This document shows, one piece after another, positions 9,293-18,400 of a stretch of DNA of 64,000 nt. The number at the start of each line of letters is the position of its first letter. Within the stretch, counting starts at the first letter, position 1. The DNA comes from Mesorhizobium sp. (GTDB lineage: Bacteria; Pseudomonadota; Alphaproteobacteria; Rhizobiales; Rhizobiaceae). The stretch covers positions 1 to 64,000 of the forward strand of contig SAQE01000018.1 in NCBI GenBank assembly GCA_004020545.1, in the 5' to 3' direction. The notes below the pieces were generated by a model, which was given only the letters and a program-made list of their open reading frames with translations, searched no databases and had not been told where the DNA came from. A program made the position numbers and the translations under genes.

Positions 9293-9625
9293 TCATGGAG
9301 GCGCCGCAGGACCTGGATTCGCGCCGAATCTACGCCGCGCCATCCGCCGTACGTAGCGCGCGGTGAATGCTTCGAAGTTTTCGGCCGTTCGAAGCCAGCG
9401 CGTGAGCGTGCGCTTCGACGGCCGCATCAGCATTTCTACCTCCGACCGGGGTAGCCGCTGCTCGTTCTTCCGCAACCGCGCATAGAAAAAGTCGCATGAA
9501 TCCCGTATCGTTGGGCGTGCGGGAGACCAGTAGAGAGCAACCATCTCCTCCCTGAGCGCCAGGACAATGGGGGGCCATACGACGGTCCGAGCCCTCCGGC
9601 ACTCCTCGTCGATGCGATCAAACAT
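9293..9625 (-). CDS. Standalone protein matching the TnsB DNA-binding region
   Basis: A 110-residue protein, first gene of the tns operon, with a strong AAAGGAG site seven bases before ATG 9625. Residues 16-105 align with about residues 219-310 of the TnsB at 5622-8003: LREEMVALYW against LRDEMVSSYW, SKRTLTRWL against SYSTLVKWI, and AFTARYVRRMARRRF against YALRYSQREADRRF. That part of TnsB precedes the catalytic core and is helix-turn-helix rich. Nothing of the nuclease core is present, and the frame ends cleanly. It is either a decayed transposase remnant or, given the good ribosome site and intact frame, a DNA-binding regulator that could recognise the same end sites. Confidence 0.7.
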   Translation of the reverse strand: MFDRIDEECRRARTVVWPPIVLALREEMVALYWSPARPTIRDSCDFFYARLRKNEQRLPRSEVEMLMRPSKRTLTRWLRTAENFEAFTARYVRRMARRRFGANPGPAAPP

Positions 9626-9885
9626 CTGTAGCTCCTTTCACGCTCGACGAGCGAGAAGACGAATTACATCTGTGGAAACAAGAAGGATTCGAAGGACTCC
9701 TGCCAAGGGAATCCTTTGAAGCATTCGCGCTCGATGCTACGGAGAAAATGAGGATTTCATCGGTCTGCCCTCTCGTCGGTTCTGACTTGGAACGCGGTAC
9801 CGGGCACTCCGCACCGCTACGCAGCCGGTGCATGGCTGCGTAAGAGGACTGATTCGCGACTCCATGTCAATCCACGGAGACAAAG
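9626..9885. promoter_or_regulatory. Divergent intergenic region between the tns operon and the BREX side
   Basis: This 260-bp gap separates the minus-strand tns operon from plus-strand genes and must hold promoters for both. It contains an inverted repeat CGCTCG-A-CGAGCG (9641-9653), two copies of ACATCTGT (about 9622 and 9665, 43 bp apart) and an inverted pair AAGGATTC/GAATCCTT near 9683-9717. A transposon end is expected here by analogy with Tn7, but I could not identify a convincing TGT...ACA terminus or a set of 20-bp repeats. Confidence 0.4.
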
Positions 9886-10407
9886 ATGGACCTAAACCGG
9901 AGCACAACGTCTGGCGGATCGGTTTCAGCTTCGACTGGAATCGCTATCAAGCAAGTCGAGGAGCAGCTCATCGCGGCGATTGCAGCTTGTGAGGACGACA
10001 TCCGTCATGGGGTAGAAGACTTGGCGCGTCTGAAGGAGGCCCTGCGGTTACTGCGCAGGCAGAAGCCGGTCTCTCGGTTTACAAAACAAACACCGCAGCT
10101 TGACGGGCCGGCCCGCCCCCCACGGCAGAGAAAATCAACGGCTAGAGTATATAAGGAACGCGAAGGGAGCGCGGCCAGCATCATCCGCTCCTTCGTGCGC
10201 CGTGAACTAAGAGAAGCCGGTCACCCGTTGACCAGATCAGAGGTTCTCGAGCGGTTGAACCATGCTGGCGTCAAGATCGATGCCAAGGTGCCGATCAAGC
10301 GGGTAGCGAAGGTCATGTGGAGTTCCCCCGAATTCGTCAACGTCGGCGACGGGTATTGGTTCGCTGGAGAACCCATCCCAGACCCGCAGGGCGGGACTTC
10401 CTGTTGA
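9886..10407 (+). CDS. Hypothetical protein, coiled coil plus winged-helix-like C-terminus
   Basis: A 173-residue protein with GGAG seven bases before its ATG. Residues 20-60 (QVEEQLIAAIAACEDDIRHG) should form a coiled coil. A basic Pro/Arg linker follows (RPPRQRKSTARVYKE). Residues 95-165 resemble a small winged helix in which HPLTRSEVLERLNHAGVKI is helix-turn-helix-like and VGDGYWFAG is the wing. Such architectures occur in DNA-associated and Mom/HARE-HTH-like proteins, but I do not assign a family. It reads towards brxA with a 231-bp gap, so it could be a regulator or accessory factor of the BREX operon; that is inference. Confidence 0.6.
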   Translation: MDLNRSTTSGGSVSASTGIAIKQVEEQLIAAIAACEDDIRHGVEDLARLKEALRLLRRQKPVSRFTKQTPQLDGPARPPRQRKSTARVYKEREGSAASIIRSFVRRELREAGHPLTRSEVLERLNHAGVKIDAKVPIKRVAKVMWSSPEFVNVGDGYWFAGEPIPDPQGGTSC

Positions 10408-10638
10408 GTTTCCCCTACGATCGATACCGAGAGAGTGGAACAGTCGTGTGACTCCCGGTGGATTCGAGTTCTGCAAGGTTGGCACACAAAACCAAATCGC
10501 TAGTATTGCACCGGGATTCGATGTCCAGGCAGACTTGGGGGCAGCCGCAGCAGGCACAGTGACCGTCCTTACGTCACGACCATCAGGCCGTAGGCTTGGA
10601 TGTCGATGCTCCTGCGCGCACAAACAGTTGAAACCCCG
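10408..10638 (+). promoter_or_regulatory. Leader region upstream of brxA
   Basis: 231 bp without a supported gene. It should carry the BREX promoter, but no clear -35/-10 pair is visible. Small frames here lack any recognisable feature. Confidence 0.35.
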
Positions 10639-11241
10639 ATGACCTCGAGAGCCACTCCCACATACCGCATGTCTTTTGCCGTTGGAGGGCTGTTTCGCAA
10701 CGAATCCGTTGAAGCCGCCCGGCTATACCAGCAACTCAAGTACTGGGACGCTGTTCGAGAAGAGCTCGTGGGCTCGGGCACGTTCCGGACGGGAAGCTCG
10801 GCCAAGCGCACGGTGCGCGAAATGGTGGACCGGCTGCGAGCTCTGTCCGGTGAGGAGACGGACCTCCTCATCGAAGGAACCCCGCAGGAACAGGCGGTGC
10901 TGTTGTGGCTTGCAGTTTGCAGAACCTATCGGTTCGTCGCGGAATTTGCGACCGAGATGCTCCGGGAGCGATTCCTTTCCTTTCGTGTTGACCTCGACTA
11001 CGCCGCCTTCGATGCCTTCTTCGAGGCTAAGGCGGAATGGAATTCCGAGCTGGCAGCTATCCGTCCTTCGACCCGGGCGAAGCTTCGGCAGGTTCTTTTT
11101 CGGATCATGCGCGAAGCGGACATCATCTCCCCTTCCGACGAAATCCGGCGCACGCTGCTTACCCCCCGCCTCCAATCCTTGATTGCCCCGGCCGAGTTGC
11201 GATGGCTGCCGGGCGTAGACGAACGTGCGGGGGTCGCATGA
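10639..11241 (+). CDS. brxA: BREX protein BrxA (DUF1819)
   Basis: A protein of 200 aa from ATG 10639; an in-frame ATG at 10600 is possible, but the family begins at about TYRMSFAVGGLFRNESVEAA. The opening matches BrxA, including GGLFRNESVEAARLYQQLKYWD, and the protein is helical throughout with the usual family length. BrxA is a small DNA-binding, NusB-like helical protein of type 1 BREX that supports host methylation and phage exclusion. It is the first gene of the canonical order brxA-brxB-brxC-pglX-pglZ-brxL, and its TGA overlaps the brxB ATG. Both the similarity and the context support the call. Confidence 0.9.
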   Translation: MTSRATPTYRMSFAVGGLFRNESVEAARLYQQLKYWDAVREELVGSGTFRTGSSAKRTVREMVDRLRALSGEETDLLIEGTPQEQAVLLWLAVCRTYRFVAEFATEMLRERFLSFRVDLDYAAFDAFFEAKAEWNSELAAIRPSTRAKLRQVLFRIMREADIISPSDEIRRTLLTPRLQSLIAPAELRWLPGVDERAGVA

Positions 11242-11849
11242 TGGTGAGTCGAAGGAGAAAGTCAGGCAAGGAGCGCTTCGACCACCTCGTCGCGGTCATC
11301 TCGAGCGAACGGTTCCTGAAGAAGCAAGGCTTGGGAAACGAGGTCCCGTTCTTCATCTGCCCGTATGACCCCGAAGACGCGGTCGAAATGGAACGCCAGC
11401 GCGGGCACCTCACCAACCAGCTTTCGAACCGCGGCCTGACGGTTCTCGAAATCAATCTTTATGACCTAGCCATTCAATTGCTCCAGGACCGCGGAATCTG
11501 GACCGATATCGTCGATGCCGAATCCTCGATTTCCAAGGCTGAGCTTAAGGAGCTCCTTCAGGGAGTCCTTGATCCGGAGACCCACCTCATCCCGGCTATC
11601 GCCGATCGGCTACGTGCGGCGAAGTACGATGTCCTGTTCCTCTCCGGAGTAGGTGAGGTCTTCCCCTACATCCGGTCCCACAATGTCCTGAACAATCTCC
11701 AGAGTACGGCAAAGGACCGGCCGACAGTCATGTTCTTCCCGGGCAGTTACACGCACGAACTCGCCACCGGCGCCTCGCTCGATCTCTTCGGGCGCCTGCA
11801 TGACGACAAATACTACCGCGCCTTCAACATATTCCACTACGAGGTGTGA
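11238..11849 (+). CDS. brxB: BREX protein BrxB (DUF1788)
   Basis: A 203-aa protein starting with the ATG that overlaps the brxA stop (ATGA); the second in-frame ATG at 11241 is an alternative. The central part LDPETHLIPAIADRLRAAKY and the strand-plus-loop VLFLSGVGEVFPYIRSH are characteristic of BrxB, as is the C-terminal FNIFHYEV. BrxB is needed for BREX function, but its biochemical role is not settled. It is expressed with brxC, six bases downstream. Confidence 0.92.
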   Translation: MMVSRRRKSGKERFDHLVAVISSERFLKKQGLGNEVPFFICPYDPEDAVEMERQRGHLTNQLSNRGLTVLEINLYDLAIQLLQDRGIWTDIVDAESSISKAELKELLQGVLDPETHLIPAIADRLRAAKYDVLFLSGVGEVFPYIRSHNVLNNLQSTAKDRPTVMFFPGSYTHELATGASLDLFGRLHDDKYYRAFNIFHYEV

Positions 11850-11855
11850 TCCGCG

Positions 11856-14800
11856 ATGACGATCAAGCTCAGGGAAATATTCGAGAAACCCGTCGACCGA
11901 GCCATAGAAGGCGTCATCAAGGCCGATGACGAGGCAAGCCTCCGGCTCGAACTTGGGGAATACGTCATCACCAACGAGGTCGAGAAGCGGCTCGAGCAGT
12001 TCCTCGACGCCTACAACAACTACGAGACCGCGAACGGCGTTTGGATCTCAGGCTTCTTTGGATCGGGCAAGTCGCATCTGCTGAAGATGCTGGCCCTTGT
12101 CCTCGAGAACCGTCAGGTTGACGGCGTGCCGGCGCTCGACATCTTCCTGGAAAAGACAGCGGAGAACGAAATCCTGCGCGGCGACCTCAAACGCGCCGTC
12201 GCGATTCCTTCGAAGAGCATCCTGTTCAATATCGACCAGAAGGCGGACGTCATCAGCAAAACACAGGTCGACGCACTACTGTCGGTGTTCCAGAAAGTGT
12301 TCGACGAGATGTGCGGCTACTACGGCAAGCAGGGCCATATCGCGCAGTTCGAACGGGATCTCGACAGCCGGGGCATCTACATCGCCTTCAAGGATTCGTA
12401 CGCCCGCACCGCCGGAAAGGCGTGGGAGCGCGGACGGGAGCAAGCCCTGCTCGAAGGGCCGAGCATCGCCAAGGCCTATGCGGAGGCGAGCGGCGCCGAC
12501 CCCGCCTCAGCGGAGGGTATCCTCAGCAAGTACCGCAGCGACCACAAGGTCTCGATCGAGGACTTCGCGCAGCAGGTGAAGGACTATATCGATCGGCAAG
12601 GCCCAACCTTCCGGCTGAACTTCTTCGTCGATGAGGTAGGGCAGTACATCGCCGACAACGTCAAGCTGATGACCAACCTGCAGACGATCGCCGAGAGCCT
12701 CAACACCAAATGCCGCGGAAGGGCCTGGATCATCATCACCGCGCAGCAGGAGATGAAGGCCGTCATCGGCGACATGACCCAGAGCCAGGCGAACGACTTC
12801 TCCAAGATTCAGGCCCGCTTCGCGAACCGGATGCCGCTGACCAGCGCCAACGTTGACGAGGTCATCCAGAAGCGCCTCCTAAAGAAGACCGAGGACGGCA
12901 TCGGCGCGCTCTCGGACCTCTATCACGAGCAGGCCAACAACCTTCGCACCCTGTTCGACTTTTCCGACGGCTCGATCCAGTTCAAGAATTTCAGGGACCG
13001 GGACCACTTCATCCAGAGCTATCCTTTCATCCCTTACCAGTACGAGCTGTTCCAGCTCGCCATCCAGAGCCTGTCGGCGCACAATGCCTTCGAGGGGCGG
13101 CACAGCTCGGTCGGCGAGCGGTCGATGCTCGGGGTGTTCCAGGAGGTCGCCATCCACATCGCGGACCTGAAACTCGGCGGCATCGCCCCCTTCGACCTTA
13201 TGTTCGAAGGGATTCGCTCCGCCCTCAAGTCGAGTGTCCAGCAATCGATCCAGCTGGCTGAGCGGAACCTCGGGAATCCTTTTGCGGTGCGGGTGCTGAA
13301 GGCGCTCTTCCTGGTCAAATACGTTCGTTCCTTTAAGCCGACCGTCCGGAACATCTCCATCCTGATGCTGGAGCGGTTCGACCAGGACATCTCCGCGCTG
13401 CGCAAGCAGATCGAGGCTGCGCTCGCTGTGCTCGATCAACAGACCTACATCCAGCGCAATGGCGAGCTGTACGAATTCCTGACGGACGAAGAGCAAGACA
13501 TCGAGCAAGAGATCAAGAATGTCGTTGTGGATTCCACGGAGGTAGCCCAGGAGCTCGAATCCTTGATCTTTGACTCGATCATCAAGAACCGGAAGCTACG
13601 GCACGACGCCACGGGGCATGACTACGCCTATGCCAGGAAGGTCGACGATCGGCTCGCCGGCCGCGACTACGAGCTCTCCATCAACATCCTCACCCCCTTT
13701 TACGAGCACGCGGACAACCCGGCCACCGTGCGCATGCAAAGCATGTCTCGGGATGAACTGGCGGTCCTGCTGAGGCCCGATTCGAGGCTGATCAACGATG
13801 TGCTGACATACAAGAAGACAGACAAATATGTCCGCCAGAACCGCACGGTCAGCGACCAGCCGACCATCGAACGGATCATCAGCGAGAAGGGTCAGCAGAA
13901 TGCCACTCGCCACCGCGACCTGAGCACCAGGCTGAAGACGCTGATTTCCGAGGCGCAGCTCTTTGTCAGGGGCGAGGAGATCGACATCCGCAGCGACGAT
14001 GCCCAGATGCGGATCATTCGCGCCTTCCAGGCCCTCGTCGACAAGGTGCACGTCAATTTGGGAATGCTTCGGGGCCTCAGCTACTCCGAGGCAGACGTGG
14101 GCAAGTATCTGAAGCAGGCCGACGACGGCCTGTTCGGTTCGGACGCTGCAGGTTTGACGGAGGGCGAGCAGGAAATCCTCAACTTCGTCCAGGCCAATAG
14201 CCGGACCGGCATCCGGACTACGGTAAAGGCCACTCTGGAGAAGTTTGAGCGAAAGCCCTATGGGTGGCCCTACCCTGCCGTTCTGTGCAACGTCGCCAGC
14301 CTCTGCGGCCGGGGCAAGCTCGAATCCCGCTCCGACGCGAATGTGCTCGAGGGCGCAGCGCTCGAACGTGCGCTGAAGAACACGCAGGCGCAGGGCAACA
14401 TCGTTCTGGAACCGCAGGTGGAGTTCTCGGCGGCGCAGGTTCGGCAGCTGAAGGAGTTCTACACCGAGTTCTTCGATGGCCAGCCGTCCACCACCGACGG
14501 CAAGGCATTCGGTAAGGAAACGGCGGAAGCCTTTCAGAAGGTGATAGCGGAGATCCGGGACTACGAGGCACGCAAGGATTCCTACCCCTTCATGTCCGCT
14601 CTCAACTCAATGCTGGAGGCCGTACACGCGGTGTCCGGCAAAGCGCCGGGCTGGTATCTGACCGATCTCCACGTTCACCAGGAAAGGCTGCTCGACTTAA
14701 AGGAGGAGGTCCTAGATCCGGTCCGCAAGTTCTGGAACGGGGTGCAGCGGACAATCTACGACGATGCGCGGAAATTCCTGAACGACGAGCGGGCAAACTT

Positions 14801-15410
14801 TACCTATGTCGGCACCGAGCAAGCCGAGCGCATTCGAGTGGCGCTGAATGATCCACGCTGCTTCAAAAGCGGCGCGATCCAGCAGCTAAAGGGGACGTTG
14901 GAAGGTTTGCGATCCGAAATGGCGGCCCGCCTTGCCGAGGAAATCGCGTCGGCGAAGGCTGAGATAGGGAACCTGAAGACGAAACTCGAATCCTTGTCGG
15001 AATTCTCCAAGCTTACAGAGACGCGGCGCGCGGCAATCCTGGCAGACGTGGATGCCGCGATCGCCCGGATCAGTGACGCCACGCTCATTGCCGTGGTGCG
15101 GGACAGGGTCGCCGCGTTTCGGACGACAACCTATCCGCAGCTCCTGTCCCAGGCTGCCTCTTTGGCGTCGACGCCGGTTCCGGTTGAGGAGCCAATTGGA
15201 GAACCGACATCGGGTCCAGGTGCGCGGGAACCGAGTGTGGCTCCGCCGACCCCGCCGCCACCCACACTGCACTTCATATCCGGCATGTCCCTGAAGGTTT
15301 CATTTCCGAAGCCCTACCTTGCGGACGAAGCGGACGTCGAAGACTACCTCAACTCCATGCGTGAAGCCCTACTCGCGGAGATCCGCAGCGGCAACAGGGT
15401 TACCGTCTGA
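11856..15410 (+). CDS. brxC: BREX protein BrxC, large P-loop ATPase
   Basis: A 1184-aa protein with Walker A GFFGSGKSHLLKML (K72) near the N-terminus and Walker B FFVDEVGQYI (D259, E260), the layout of BrxC/PglY ATPases. A long helical middle and a Pro-rich linker (about residues 1110-1145) precede a short C-terminal domain. BrxC is thought to couple ATP hydrolysis to assembly of the BREX complex with PglX and PglZ. GAGGTG lies eight bases before the ATG. Its stop overlaps the pglX start (TGATGG). Length and motif placement are typical; no truncation is seen. Confidence 0.95.
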   Translation: MTIKLREIFEKPVDRAIEGVIKADDEASLRLELGEYVITNEVEKRLEQFLDAYNNYETANGVWISGFFGSGKSHLLKMLALVLENRQVDGVPALDIFLEKTAENEILRGDLKRAVAIPSKSILFNIDQKADVISKTQVDALLSVFQKVFDEMCGYYGKQGHIAQFERDLDSRGIYIAFKDSYARTAGKAWERGREQALLEGPSIAKAYAEASGADPASAEGILSKYRSDHKVSIEDFAQQVKDYIDRQGPTFRLNFFVDEVGQYIADNVKLMTNLQTIAESLNTKCRGRAWIIITAQQEMKAVIGDMTQSQANDFSKIQARFANRMPLTSANVDEVIQKRLLKKTEDGIGALSDLYHEQANNLRTLFDFSDGSIQFKNFRDRDHFIQSYPFIPYQYELFQLAIQSLSAHNAFEGRHSSVGERSMLGVFQEVAIHIADLKLGGIAPFDLMFEGIRSALKSSVQQSIQLAERNLGNPFAVRVLKALFLVKYVRSFKPTVRNISILMLERFDQDISALRKQIEAALAVLDQQTYIQRNGELYEFLTDEEQDIEQEIKNVVVDSTEVAQELESLIFDSIIKNRKLRHDATGHDYAYARKVDDRLAGRDYELSINILTPFYEHADNPATVRMQSMSRDELAVLLRPDSRLINDVLTYKKTDKYVRQNRTVSDQPTIERIISEKGQQNATRHRDLSTRLKTLISEAQLFVRGEEIDIRSDDAQMRIIRAFQALVDKVHVNLGMLRGLSYSEADVGKYLKQADDGLFGSDAAGLTEGEQEILNFVQANSRTGIRTTVKATLEKFERKPYGWPYPAVLCNVASLCGRGKLESRSDANVLEGAALERALKNTQAQGNIVLEPQVEFSAAQVRQLKEFYTEFFDGQPSTTDGKAFGKETAEAFQKVIAEIRDYEARKDSYPFMSALNSMLEAVHAVSGKAPGWYLTDLHVHQERLLDLKEEVLDPVRKFWNGVQRTIYDDARKFLNDERANFTYVGTEQAERIRVALNDPRCFKSGAIQQLKGTLEGLRSEMAARLAEEIASAKAEIGNLKTKLESLSEFSKLTETRRAAILADVDAAIARISDATLIAVVRDRVAAFRTTTYPQLLSQAASLASTPVPVEEPIGEPTSGPGAREPSVAPPTPPPPTLHFISGMSLKVSFPKPYLADEADVEDYLNSMREALLAEIRSGNRVTV

Positions 15411-18400
15411 TGGATGCCACTTCACTCAACAAGCTCGACACCCCCAGTCTCAAGAAATTCGCCCAGGCGGCGCGCCGGACGCTGATTAGACAGGTGTCGG
15501 CCAAGCTCGACCAGGTGCTCGCCGAAAGCAGCGCCGCCCGCCGCGAGCAACCGCAGGCGGTGAAAGAGCTGGAGAAAGAGATCACCAATGACGGCCGCGA
15601 CCAGGTCGTCGAGCGGGTCGCCTACACCTGGTTCAACCGCTTCTCGGCGCTCCGCTTCATGGACGCCAACGGCTATACAAGGGTTCGAGTGGTTTCTCCG
15701 GCGGATGGGCAGACCCGGCCTGAAATCCTCGCCGAGGCTGCCGGCGGTCACATCGACGAGGATGTGCCGGATGCAACCCGTCAGAAGGTTTCTGCTCTGC
15801 TGGATGGGCGCTCCCCGAGCCGAGATCCGCAAGCCGAATCCTATCGGCTTCTGCTCGTCGCCGCGTGCAATGGCTGGCACGGCGTCATGCCCTTCCTGTT
15901 CGAGAAGATTGCCGACTACACCGAACTCCTGATGCCAGACGATCTCCTGTCCGCCAACAGTATCCTCGCAGGCATGCGGGGGGTTATGACCGAGGTTGCC
16001 TGCCGCGACGTCGAGATCATCGGCTGGCTGTACCAATTCTACATCTCGGAGAAGAAGGACGAGGTGTTCGCCGGGCTGAAAAAGAACAAGAAGATCACGC
16101 CCGAAAACATCCCCGCCGCGACGCAGCTTTTTACGCCCCACTGGATAGTACGCTACCTGGTCGAGAATTCCCTCGGCCGCCTCTGGATGCTGAACCGCCC
16201 GAATTCGCGGCTTCGCGAGCGGATGGACTACTACATCGAGCCTGAGCAGCCGGAAGGGGATTTCCTGCGCATCCCCTCGCCGGAGGAGATCAAGGTCTGC
16301 GATCCGGCCTGCGGGTCCGGTCACATGCTGACCTACGCGTTTGACCTCCTCTACGCGATCTACGAGGAGGAAGGATACGACACGTCAGAGATCCCCAGCC
16401 TGATCCTGACGAAAAATCTCTATGGGATCGAGATCGACGAACGCGCCGGCGCACTAGCGGCGTTCGCCCTGATGATGAAGGCTCGTGGCGTCCAGCGGCG
16501 TTTCCTCCGCAGGAATGTGACGCCCAACATCTGTGTCCTGGAGAACATATCGTTCCATGCGGGGGAACTGGCCGAATACATCGTTGCAGTCGGCCATGAT
16601 CTGTTCACTGCCGATCTGCGCGAGACACTCGGGCAGTTCGGGGAAGCCAAGAACTTCGGTTCGTTGATTGTGCCGAGGCTGAAGGATCCTGCCGAGGTAG
16701 CGCGGCTGGTCACGGCGAAGGATCTCGGGAGTAACCTCTTCTTGCGCGAGGTGAACGACCGGGTGCACGCTGTGCTGCGCATGGCCAAGTTCCTCTTGCC
16801 CCAGTATCATGTGGTAGTGGCGAACCCGCCTTATGCCGGCAGTAAAGGCCTGAATGCCAGACTCGCTGCTTGGTTGACCTATCACTTCCCCAGTGCCAGC
16901 TCGGACTTGATGACAGCTTTCATGGACCGATGCCGATTACTTTCGGTGCCTATGGGGAATTGGGGCATGATAAATCTCCCTTCTTGGATGTTCCTCGGGT
17001 CTTATCGGAAGCTTCGCACGAAGCTCTTGAACTCGCAGACCATCGTTTCCCTAGTACACTTGGGGCGCGGCGTCTTCGGTGCCGATTTCGGCGCGGTGGC
17101 GTTTTCTGTTCAGAATCGCCAGCCCACCAAAGAGGCAAAACTAACCGCACGTCGCCTGTTTGAGAAGTTCTCGATTGTTCGGACGAACGAGGAGATAGAA
17201 CGGCTATTTCGTGACCCGAATTTCGGAAACTTCAAAGTTAAGCAAGACATGCTTACAAGAATACCCGATGAACCAATCGCCTATTGGCTGAGCGAGAACG
17301 CCATAAAGACGTTCTCGCTCGGAACACCCCTGGCCAGCATCGCTGCGCCGAAACAAGGTATAAAAACGGGCGATAACGAAAGGTTCCTACGCTTTTGGCA
17401 CGAGGTCTCGACTTCGAAGGCCTCACTTGACGAGAAAGCGGCACAAACTGCGGCACGATCGAAGAAGTGGTTCCCATGCACAAAGGGCGGCCAATTTCGT
17501 AGGTGGTATGGGAATTGCGACTATCTTTTGAACTGGAAAGACGATGGAGAGGAGATTCGCAACTTCAAGGACGAAGATGGAAAGCTGCGATCACGACCAC
17601 AGAATACACAGTACTTCTTTGTCGGAGGGGTGACTTGGTCAAGCCTAACCATAGGTTCCTTCTCAGCGCGCCTGCTTCCGAGGCATTTCGCGTTTGAAAG
17701 TAAAGGATCGGCCTCGCCAAGCAGCGATGAGGTAATCGCATTTAAGGTTCTTGGGTTCTTGAACTCCGCCGTTGTTGATAAGTTGATCTCTGCTCTTTCT
17801 CCAACCGTTGATTATAGCGAAGGTGCTATCGGGCGTCTTCCGATTATTGATGCCGGCGAACCAAGTGTCCGAATTTCAAAGCGCCTTATAAGTCTGTCCC
17901 GCGTCGACTGGGATGCTTACGAGACCTCCTGGCAATTCACCGCTCTCCCGCTTGTCGCTCTCGAACCCCGGAGGAAGACGCTGGAGGCAACCTACAACAA
18001 CCTTCGCACCTACTGGCGGGGCGTGACGGAGGAAATGCAAACGCTTGAGGAGCAGAACAACCGCATCTTCATCGATGCTTACGGTCTGCAAGACGAACTC
18101 ACTCCCGATGTACCGATCGAGGAGATCACCCTCATCTGTAATCCCGCCTATCGCTATGGCGGCAGGAAATCCGAGGCCGAACTCGAGGACCAGCTCCGCG
18201 CCGATACAATGCGCGAGTTCGTCTCCTACGCGGTCGGCTGCATGTTTGGACGCTACAGCCTCGACGAACCCGGCCTGATCCTCGCCAACCAGGGAGAAGG
18301 ATTCGAAGACTACATAAAGCGGGTTCCGGAACCAACCTTCCCGCCGGACCAGGACAACGTGATTCCAATCCTCGACGGCGACTGGTTCGCCGACGATATT

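Larger units (their letters stand above)
2688..9625 (-). mobile_element. Tn7-like transposition module (TnsA, TnsB, TnsC, TniQ), ends not located
   Basis: Seven minus-strand genes run without a large gap: a TnsB-domain protein, two small unknown genes, tnsA, tnsB, tnsC and tniQ. In Tn7-type elements the tnsA side is next to one terminus and cargo lies beyond tniQ. On that model one end would be near 9630-9885 and the body would extend leftwards past the integrase, leaving BREX outside; this is inference. No cas genes or CRISPR repeats accompany it, so it is not a visible CRISPR-associated transposon. The tnsC and tniQ part is AT-richer than its surroundings, a sign of transfer. Confidence 0.75.

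Noticed and set aside
2688-9625. A CRISPR-associated (guide-directed) Tn7-like transposon
   Set aside because: No cas gene, repeat array or short-type TniQ is present; TniQ is of the long TnsD kind.
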